DNA of 64,000 nt from an uncultured Pseudomonadota bacterium (GTDB lineage: Bacteria > Pseudomonadota > Gammaproteobacteria > Burkholderiales > Rhodocyclaceae), in contig CAIQBG010000015.1 in the NCBI GenBank assembly GCA_903870055.1, positions 1-64,000 on the forward strand. Direction: 5' to 3'. Positions 55,638-64,000 of this stretch are shown in pieces. The notes beneath the pieces were generated by a model that had not been told where the DNA came from, searched no databases, and worked only from the letters and a program-made list of their open reading frames with translations. How positions within the stretch are numbered: the first letter of the stretch is position 1; each line of letters begins with the position of its first letter. A program made the translations under genes and the position numbers.

Positions 55638-56435
55638 TTAATCAACCTTCTGAGCAGCATTCAAGGCCGAAATTATGCCGCGCAAAATATTCACTTCGTC
55701 AGACTCCAGGCGGGTTCGCTCGAAGATGCGACGTATCTTGGGCATCAACCGCCTTGGCCGGTTCGGATCATGAAATCCCGACTGGATTAGCGCCGTCTCC
55801 AGCTGTTTGTAAAAGCCCTCAACGGCATCAACCGTAGCCAAGAGGGACGCATAGCGTGTGGCGCCGCTATCGACTGCGCTCTGGTTGCCGGAAGCCTCGC
55901 GTAAAAGGTAAGTGATGATCTGTACGGCGGCACCCAGATTCAGGGAGCCATAATCCGGATTGGTCGAAATACTCACTTCTGCCCGGCAATGCTGCAGTTC
56001 TTCGTTAGTTAAACCATGCGTCTCGTTACCAAAAACAAAGGCAGACAGCGCACCACCCTCGCCCCCTTGATGCCAGTGATCTTTAGCCGCCGCAACTGCC
56101 GCTTTCGGTTGCAAAGGCTCCGGACCCAGCTCACGGGCTCTCACCGTCATACCGAAGGCACCCGTACAGCCACCCAATGCTTCGGCCAGGCTTTGAACAA
56201 TGCGGCACTCGGTCACCAAATCAGCAGCGCCAGAAGCGCGCCGCACAGCCACCTCGTCAATCGCACACAATGGATTGACCAGATAGAGCTGTGCACCACT
56301 CACCAGACCCATGGTTTTCATAGCCCGCGCAACGGCACCGATATTGCCCGGATGTGATGGTCGGCACAGCACAATACGCTGACAATCCAGAAAAGGGATC
56401 GAGGGCAAAGCCAGTTTGGAAAATTCGTCAGTCAT
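55638..56435 (-). CDS. trmJ: tRNA (cytidine/uridine-2'-O-)-methyltransferase TrmJ
   Basis: 265 residues from the ATG at 56435 (MTDEFSK); the longer frame to 56507 adds an unconserved stretch. SPOUT fold: RIVLCRPSHPGNIGAVARAM, then LSAFVFGNETHGLTNEEL and SLNLGAAVQIITYLL, the knot motifs. It methylates position 32 of tRNAs. It is divergent from suhB. Confidence 0.93.
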   Translation of the reverse strand: MTDEFSKLALPSIPFLDCQRIVLCRPSHPGNIGAVARAMKTMGLVSGAQLYLVNPLCAIDEVAVRRASGAADLVTECRIVQSLAEALGGCTGAFGMTVRARELGPEPLQPKAAVAAAKDHWHQGGEGGALSAFVFGNETHGLTNEELQHCRAEVSISTNPDYGSLNLGAAVQIITYLLREASGNQSAVDSGATRYASLLATVDAVEGFYKQLETALIQSGFHDPNRPRRLMPKIRRIFERTRLESDEVNILRGIISALNAAQKVD

Positions 56436-56470
56436 GCACTTTTCATCACAAGTAAAAGGGTTGGCAGTGG

Positions 56471-56499
56471 TCGACCAGGAGACAGCCAGCAGGTACAAT
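56471..56499 (+). promoter_or_regulatory. Candidate suhB promoter
   Basis: -35 TCGACC (56471-56476) and -10 TACAAT (56494-56499), 17 bp apart, 52 bp before the suhB start. Confidence 0.5.
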
Positions 56500-56551
56500 A
56501 GCGCCAATCGCGCGAACGAACCTCGTTTGCCACTTGCTCTGTGTCCCTGAT

Positions 56552-57352
56552 ATGCATCCCTTTCTTAATGTTGCCGTTAAGGCCGCACGTCGTGCTGGTC
56601 AAATTATCAACCGCGCTGCTCTCGAAATCGAGAACCTTCAGGTTACCCGCAAAGGTCAAAGTGACTATGTCACGCAGGTCGACCGCGCAGCAGAGGATGC
56701 CATCAAGGAAATTCTGCTCGAGGCGTATCCGAGCCACAGCATTCTAGCGGAAGAATCAGGCAGCACAGGCGCTGCTAATGCCGAGTTCCAGTGGATTATC
56801 GATCCGCTCGACGGCACCACCAACTTTATCCATGGCTTCCCGCAATATGCGGTATCGATTGCCCTCACCCAGAACGGCCAGCTGGCCCATGGCGTGATCT
56901 ACGATCCTATGCGTAACGAACTATTCACCGCCAGCAAGGGAAGCGGTGCGTTTCTTAATGACCGCCGCATTCGCGTTAGCCGTAAAGATCGGCTGGCAGA
57001 CTCACTCATTGGTACAGGCTTTCCGTATCGCACCTTTGATCGCATCGACAACTACATGGGTGCTTTCAGAGAACTGACCGAAAAAACTGCCGGCATGCGC
57101 CGTCCTGGTGCCGCATCGCTGGATCTGGCCTATGTGGCCGCTGGTCGACTCGATGGCTTCTGGGAGTTTGGTCTGGCGCCGTGGGATATGGCCGCTGGCA
57201 CGCTGATGGTTCTTGAAGCCGGTGGCTTTGTCACCGATCTGAATGGTGACGGTGATTTCCTCAAATCGGGCGATATCGTTGCCGGTGCACCAAAGGTTCA
57301 TACCCCGCTGCTACAGATCGTTCAAAAGCATCTGACAAAGGCTAGCGCCTAA
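56552..57352 (+). CDS. suhB: Inositol monophosphatase family protein SuhB
   Basis: 266 residues from the ATG at 56552 ([16 protein letters not shown]). Metal motifs: [27 protein letters not shown], and late [15 protein letters not shown]. It dephosphorylates inositol monophosphate in vitro. In E. coli it also acts in rRNA antitermination with Nus factors. It is divergent from trmJ, a common pairing. Confidence 0.95.
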   Translation: MHPFLNVAVKAARRAGQIINRAALEIENLQVTRKGQSDYVTQVDRAAEDAIKEILLEAYPSHSILAEESGSTGAANAEFQWIIDPLDGTTNFIHGFPQYAVSIALTQNGQLAHGVIYDPMRNELFTASKGSGAFLNDRRIRVSRKDRLADSLIGTGFPYRTFDRIDNYMGAFRELTEKTAGMRRPGAASLDLAYVAAGRLDGFWEFGLAPWDMAAGTLMVLEAGGFVTDLNGDGDFLKSGDIVAGAPKVHTPLLQIVQKHLTKASA

Positions 57353-57380
57353 GCTAAGCAATACCGGGGTCATTGCCGAC

Positions 57381-60044
57381 ATGAGCAAAAAGAACGCATC
57401 CGCAGAGACCCCGGAGCCAACAGTAACGCCAATGATGCGCCAGTTCCTGGCCATTAAGGAAACAGTTCCCGACACCCTCCTGTTCTACCGCCTGGGCGAT
57501 TTTTACGAGTTATTCCAGGGCGATGCAGAAAAGGCAGCACGGATTCTAGACATTACGCTGACCAAACGGGGTCAGACGCCCATGGCCGGCGTGCCATTTC
57601 ATGCCGCCGATCAGTACATTGCCCGATTGATCAAAGCTGGTGAGTCCGTTGCCATCTGTGAACAGATTGGTGACCCGGCAACCTCCAAAGGCCCGGTCGA
57701 ACGAGCGATCAGCCGCATCATTACACCAGGCACGGTTAGCGATGCCACGCTCATGGACGAGCGTCGCGAGAACCATCTGATGTCACTTTTTCCGGCAGGT
57801 GCCCGCTGGGGTGCCGCCTGGATATCGCTGGCGGCCGGCCGTATTACGCTCAGCGAAGTACCCGCTGATCAGATCAGCACATTGCTCGGACGTATCGAAC
57901 CTTCCGAACTGCTGATCCCGGAATCGCACTCATGGCAGGAAACCAATCACCGCCCATCCCGCCGAGCCGATTGGCTTTTTGATGCGGCCAGTGGCAATCG
58001 CACGCTCTGTGCCGCACTCAACGTCAGCGCCCTCAACGCCTACGGGATAGACCCGAACGAAGATCAGCCGGCCCTGGCAGCCGCCAGTGCACTACTCGAT
58101 TACATCCAGGCCACGCAGCTACGCAAACCAGAAATGCTGGGCATCAGCCAGGTGCTCGTAGAGCGTCCGAATCAATATCTGCGCATGGACGCCATTACGC
58201 GTCGCAATCTGGAACTCACCGAATCACTCCGCCTAGCCAGCGGCCCGAATGCCGAACCCACAACACTGTTCAGCATTCTGGATCAAACCATGACCAGCAT
58301 GGGCTCACGCGCATTGCGCCATGCCCTGCACCACCCCTCAGCGGATGATTTCATTCCGGCTAACCGGCACCAGTTAATCGACATCCTGCTGGATCGTACT
58401 GATCTGCTGGAAAAACTCCGCGCCCTATTACGTTCCTTCTGTGACATCGAACGCATCGCCGGACGCATTGCCCTACAGTCCGTCCGCCCACGCGAACTGG
58501 CTGCACTCAGAGACACGCTGACGCAATGGCCAGCGCTTGCTGGACTCCTGGGTGATCTGGAAAAAGCCTCGCTGGCACAGGCCGTGCTGCAACAACTCAC
58601 CGCCAAAATTATCCAGACAGCGGCACCGGCCGAGGTAAGCCAACTGCTCACGAGCGCATTACACCTAGAACCAGCACTCAACGTACGCGATGGCGGCGTC
58701 ATTGCCGATGGGTACGATAGCGATCTGGATGAACTGCGCCAGATCCAGACGCATTGCGGAGACTTCCTGCTTGATCTGGAAACCCGTGAGCGCGAAGCAA
58801 CCGGCATTGCCACACTCAAAGTGGAATACAACCGGGTGCATGGTTTCTATATCGAAGTCTCGCAAGCGCAGTCGGTAAAAGTACCCGAGCATTACCGACG
58901 CCGGCAAACGCTCAAAAATGCCGAGCGCTACATCACCCCGGAACTCAAAGCCTTCGAGGATAAGGCACTGTCGGCACAGGATCGGGCGCTTTCACGAGAA
59001 AAGCAACTCTTCGAAGCCTTGCTGCAGCAACTTCAATCGCACGTCATTGCCATCAAGTCTCTCGCCAGCGATATTGCCGAGTTAGATCTGGTGGGTAGCT
59101 TTGCCCAATCCGCGCATGAGCGTGGCTGGGCACGCCCTGCCTTCAGCCCGATTCCAGAAATCGATATCTGCGATGGCCGCCATCCGGTGGTTGAACAAGC
59201 GTTGCGTAAAGACGGCAAACCCTTTGTCGAAAACGATACCCGCCTGCATCCAGATCGTCAGTGCCTGCTAATCACCGGCCCCAACATGGGTGGTAAATCC
59301 ACCTTCATGCGGCAGACGGCACTCATTGTGCTGCTGGCCCGCATTGGTAGCTATGTGCCGGCGCGCGCCGCGCGTATCGGCCGCATTAATGCCCTGTTTA
59401 CCCGGATTGGCGCGTCCGATGACTTAGCGTCTGGCCGTTCTACCTTTATGGTAGAGATGACAGAAACAGCCGCCATCCTCAATCAGGCCGATGCCAACAG
59501 CCTCGTACTGATGGATGAAATCGGACGTGGCACTTCCACGTTTGATGGTCTAGCTCTGGCTTCAGCGGTGCTCAAACAGGTAATGCGCCAGAACAAATCA
59601 CTCACGCTATTCGCCACACATTATTTCGAGCTTACGCGCCTGAGCGAAAAATTCAAGCAACTGGAAAACGTTCACTTGAATGCGGTTGAGCACCATGACC
59701 GTATTGTCTTTTTGCATCGCGTACAACCCGGTCCTGCTAACCAGAGTTACGGAATCGAAGTGGCATCACTTGCCGGCATTCCTGCAACCGTGGTGCGGGA
59801 TGCCCGCAGAACCCTGTTAGAGCTTGAAGCCCAATCGGTTCATCACAGCCAAGACAGCACTAATCAAACCGATTTCTTCGATACCGAATCTACGGTTAAA
59901 GAGCCAGTCGCCGCCGATACGGCACTGGTAGAGGCAACCCACTCTGCACTGCTTGCAGAACTGGAAGCGCTGGATCCGGATAGCATGACACCGCGCCAGG
60001 CGCTAGATGCGCTATACCAACTTAAAAATAACTCAAGGCAATAA
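57381..60044 (+). CDS. mutS: DNA mismatch repair protein MutS
   Basis: 887 residues. Mismatch-recognition Phe-x-Glu region [19 protein letters not shown]; core, lever and clamp domains; ATPase with [20 protein letters not shown] (Walker A), [20 protein letters not shown] (Walker B/signature) and [12 protein letters not shown]-terminal tetramerisation segment is present. It recognises mispairs and recruits MutL. The next gene begins two bases later. Confidence 0.97.
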   Translation: MSKKNASAETPEPTVTPMMRQFLAIKETVPDTLLFYRLGDFYELFQGDAEKAARILDITLTKRGQTPMAGVPFHAADQYIARLIKAGESVAICEQIGDPATSKGPVERAISRIITPGTVSDATLMDERRENHLMSLFPAGARWGAAWISLAAGRITLSEVPADQISTLLGRIEPSELLIPESHSWQETNHRPSRRADWLFDAASGNRTLCAALNVSALNAYGIDPNEDQPALAAASALLDYIQATQLRKPEMLGISQVLVERPNQYLRMDAITRRNLELTESLRLASGPNAEPTTLFSILDQTMTSMGSRALRHALHHPSADDFIPANRHQLIDILLDRTDLLEKLRALLRSFCDIERIAGRIALQSVRPRELAALRDTLTQWPALAGLLGDLEKASLAQAVLQQLTAKIIQTAAPAEVSQLLTSALHLEPALNVRDGGVIADGYDSDLDELRQIQTHCGDFLLDLETREREATGIATLKVEYNRVHGFYIEVSQAQSVKVPEHYRRRQTLKNAERYITPELKAFEDKALSAQDRALSREKQLFEALLQQLQSHVIAIKSLASDIAELDLVGSFAQSAHERGWARPAFSPIPEIDICDGRHPVVEQALRKDGKPFVENDTRLHPDRQCLLITGPNMGGKSTFMRQTALIVLLARIGSYVPARAARIGRINALFTRIGASDDLASGRSTFMVEMTETAAILNQADANSLVLMDEIGRGTSTFDGLALASAVLKQVMRQNKSLTLFATHYFELTRLSEKFKQLENVHLNAVEHHDRIVFLHRVQPGPANQSYGIEVASLAGIPATVVRDARRTLLELEAQSVHHSQDSTNQTDFFDTESTVKEPVAADTALVEATHSALLAELEALDPDSMTPRQALDALYQLKNNSRQ

Positions 60045-60046
60045 AG

Positions 60047-61036
60047 ATGATGCATTGTCGACTCCGCACCGTCCGCGCGGCCATCAAAGCGCTACTGCTA
60101 ACGCTTGTACTCTCTACCGGCCAGAACCTCTGGGCCAGCAGCCTCACCTTTGCACTTTTTGGTGATGTGTACATGACTGCAGAGCACCAGGGTTACCTCA
60201 AAGGCATGCTGGCCGACATGGCAGGCAAAGGCTCTGATCTGGCCATTTCTACAGGTGGACTAAAGCCCGCTGACCAGAACTGTAACGACAAAAACCTGCT
60301 GGCAGCCTACCCGGTATTTGCCGCAGCACCGCTGCCCCTCTTTTATGTACCGGGCGATGCCGAGTGGCTGCTCTGTGGCAAAAGCGCCAACGGTAAATAC
60401 ACCCCGGAAGAGCGCCTCAATCTGCTGCGCAAAACCTTCTACCAATCAGATCGCAGCCTTGGACAACCAAGCCTGCCACTAATTCGTCAGGCAGATTACC
60501 CAGAGCATATGCGCTGGCAAAACGGACCCGCCCTCTTCATTACGCTTTCATCACCGGATCAGATCAACTTCAATCCCAAAAACGCAGAAGCGGCGCAATC
60601 CGTTCAGAGCAGAAACGATGCCGTCATAAGCTGGATCAAAGAAGCCTTTAGCGAAGCCCGTAAGCAAGACATCAGCATGCTCGTAATGGTTATGCCCGAC
60701 GAGGTTAGTTTCGGCGCCGTTGACCCCAAAGCACCCAGCGATAAATATCTGCTTGCAGATCTGATCAAATCTGAAACTGCGGGATTCCCCGGCCAGGTGC
60801 TGATGGTTCATGGCGGCAATGGCGTTCACCGCATCGATCATCCGCTCACCAATCCCGACAACGATCTACCCTTGCAGAATTTTACGCGGGTTGAAACCTA
60901 CGGCGCGTTGCAACAGGGTTGGGTACAGGTACGCGTTGAGCGCAATAAAAAGTCCGGTGACGATCCCGTACACCGGACTGAATTTCTATTTGAATCTTTT
61001 CCTTGGCCCCCACTCGATATGGGGACGGAGGAATAA
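60047..61036 (+). CDS. Exported metallophosphoesterase-like protein, catalytic motifs degenerate
   Basis: 329 residues with a cleavable-type signal (KALLLTLVLSTGQNLWASS). The order of motifs follows calcineurin-like phosphoesterases: TFALFGDVYMT (usually GD-x-H), ISTGGLKPADQNC (usually GD..D), FYVPGDAEW (usually GNHE/D), and late MVHGGNGVHR (usually GH-x-H). Several metal-ligand His and Asn are replaced. It may be inactive or use a different chemistry. It is exported and lies directly after mutS. Such genes recur in Betaproteobacteria; function is unknown. Confidence 0.75.
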   Translation: MMHCRLRTVRAAIKALLLTLVLSTGQNLWASSLTFALFGDVYMTAEHQGYLKGMLADMAGKGSDLAISTGGLKPADQNCNDKNLLAAYPVFAAAPLPLFYVPGDAEWLLCGKSANGKYTPEERLNLLRKTFYQSDRSLGQPSLPLIRQADYPEHMRWQNGPALFITLSSPDQINFNPKNAEAAQSVQSRNDAVISWIKEAFSEARKQDISMLVMVMPDEVSFGAVDPKAPSDKYLLADLIKSETAGFPGQVLMVHGGNGVHRIDHPLTNPDNDLPLQNFTRVETYGALQQGWVQVRVERNKKSGDDPVHRTEFLFESFPWPPLDMGTEE

Positions 61037-61053
61037 ACGACTAAAGCGGCAAA

Positions 61054-61566
61054 TTAGTGAATGATGACCTGCGGCGCTTCGCCGTTGTCATCATCTTCAC
61101 CGACGCACTCATCTTCGATCTCTTCTGCCGTAGCCGGACGTACATCACGCACCGTGCAGGTAAATACCAGCGACATACCGGCTAGAGGATGATTGCCATC
61201 CAGCACAACCTTGCCTTCTGCAACTTCGGTCACGCGGTAGATGATGATATCGTCTTCATCAGAACCTTCGGGGGCGCCTTCAAACTGCATCCCCACCTTG
61301 GTTTCCTTAGGGAAACGCGAAAGTTCTTCAATCTGCACCATCTCGGAATCGTACTCGCCGTAGGCTTCTTCCGGTTGCAATTTGACGGTTACTGACTCGC
61401 CAATCTTCTTACCTTCCAGGGTTTCTTCAATACGATCGAAGATGTCGCCATAACCGCCATGCAGGTAGCAAATCGGGTTACGACCATCATCAACCACCTG
61501 ACCATCCGAATCCGTCACGCTGTAGTCCAGCGTCACAACGGTATTGCGATGAATGAGTCCTGTCAT
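61054..61566 (-). CDS. slyD: FKBP-type peptidyl-prolyl isomerase SlyD
   Basis: 170 residues: FKBP domain with inserted flap (VTLDYSVTDSDGQVVDDGRN, CYLHGGYGDIFDRIEETLEG). The C-terminus is acidic (VGEDDDNGEAPQVIIH) and short of the His/Cys-rich nickel-binding tail of E. coli SlyD. It catalyses prolyl isomerisation and has chaperone action. It overlaps ftsB by 4 bp. Confidence 0.92.
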   Translation of the reverse strand: MTGLIHRNTVVTLDYSVTDSDGQVVDDGRNPICYLHGGYGDIFDRIEETLEGKKIGESVTVKLQPEEAYGEYDSEMVQIEELSRFPKETKVGMQFEGAPEGSDEDDIIIYRVTEVAEGKVVLDGNHPLAGMSLVFTCTVRDVRPATAEEIEDECVGEDDDNGEAPQVIIH

Positions 61567-61904
61567 TGTTTTTCCTTGGTAGATTCGGGCGTAGCTGGCT
61601 CGACGGCCGCGGGTTCAGCAGCGGCAGCTTTCTTACGCTGTGGCAGCTGATAGAAAACCTCATCCGGCTTAACCATACCCAGTTCAAACCTGGAGCGTTC
61701 TTCAACCGCTTCCAGGCCAGATTTCAGATTGCGTGTTTCTGCTTCCAGACCCGCATTACGTAATTCCAGTTGACGATTCATTTCTCGCTGCTGACGCAGC
61801 TGGGAATCGCTTTCCCACACCTTCAACCAGCCACCCTTGCCCAGCCATAGCGGGTACTGAATCACCACAGCTAGGCCGACCAGAATTGCGGTTGAAGGAC
61901 GCAT
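61563..61904 (-). CDS. ftsB: Cell division protein FtsB
   Basis: 113 residues. One membrane helix (STAILVGLAVVIQYPLWLG), then a coiled coil (LRQQREMNRQLELRNAGLEA) and a tail rich in Ala/Pro/Lys. It forms the FtsQLB divisome subcomplex. It lies 12 bp after eno, the usual order. Confidence 0.94.
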   Translation of the reverse strand: MRPSTAILVGLAVVIQYPLWLGKGGWLKVWESDSQLRQQREMNRQLELRNAGLEAETRNLKSGLEAVEERSRFELGMVKPDEVFYQLPQRKKAAAAEPAAVEPATPESTKEKQ

Positions 61905-61915
61905 GGAAGAATGAA

Positions 61916-64000
<2,085 letters not shown>

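Overview
The window looks like chromosome of a betaproteobacterium (Burkholderiales/Neisseriales grade). Support comes from the kdsA-eno-ftsB order, an EarP/EF-P pair with Arg32 in EF-P, an iscR-iscS-iscU-iscA-hscB-hscA-fdx-iscX cluster next to cysE and trmJ, and ispD/ispF, tsaB/rimI and mutS neighbourhoods typical of that class. Genus cannot be fixed from sequence reading alone. Almost all of the window is coding; no gene-free stretch exceeds 300 bases.

Layout. (1) 1-1438: the start of an unidentified leftward gene and an IS5-family insertion sequence whose transposase has lost the first DDE aspartate. (2) 1447-10509: a leftward tetracistronic RND drug-efflux operon (MdtA-like adaptor, MdtB-like and MdtC-like pumps, NodT-type outer-membrane lipoprotein). 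(3) 10602-12520: umuDC-like translesion polymerase pair, rightward. (4) 12572-12647: tRNA-Asn(GTT), used as attachment site by (5) a compact element bounded by 50-bp direct repeats (12603-12652 and 20052-20101). The element encodes a tyrosine integrase, small DNA-binding proteins, a lambda-O-like initiator with an iteron origin inside its own gene, a Nu1-like small terminase, an HK97-type major-capsid-like protein, and a Mor/C-like regulator. It has no large terminase, portal, protease or tail gene. I read it as a capsid-encoding phage satellite of a layout I do not recognise; it is the best candidate for an undescribed system here. (6) 20208-26091: a heavy-metal-type CBA efflux operon.

(7) 26103-42138: housekeeping genes: MaoC-like hydratase, DUF1289 protein, a MerR/B12-binding regulator with the CarH photoreceptor motif, earP-efp, typA, truncated haemoglobin, mscL with a zinc-ribbon tail, ygiQ, radA, alr, lplT, a family-4 uracil-DNA glycosylase, rimI, tsaB, ispF, ispD. 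(8) 42204-47698: mfd, a DAHP synthase gene, serB. (9) 47717-54703: the Isc iron-sulfur operon, transcribed leftward from an IscR-type promoter. It contains two tandem cysteine desulfurase genes, and the canonical iscS is out of frame near its start because of an (AGAT)3 tetranucleotide repeat. (10) 54801-64000: cysE, trmJ, suhB, mutS, a degenerate metallophosphoesterase, slyD, ftsB, eno and the 3' part of kdsA.

How the parts work together: two tripartite RND systems export drugs and metals; umuDC, mutS, mfd, radA and the glycosylase serve DNA repair; the Isc operon with cysE links cysteine supply to Fe-S assembly; earP modifies EF-P encoded next to it; eno/ftsB/kdsA and ispD/ispF serve central metabolism and envelope synthesis. 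The integrated element separates tRNA-Asn from its original terminator, now 7.4 kb away. All functional statements rest on motif recognition by eye; no database search was run.
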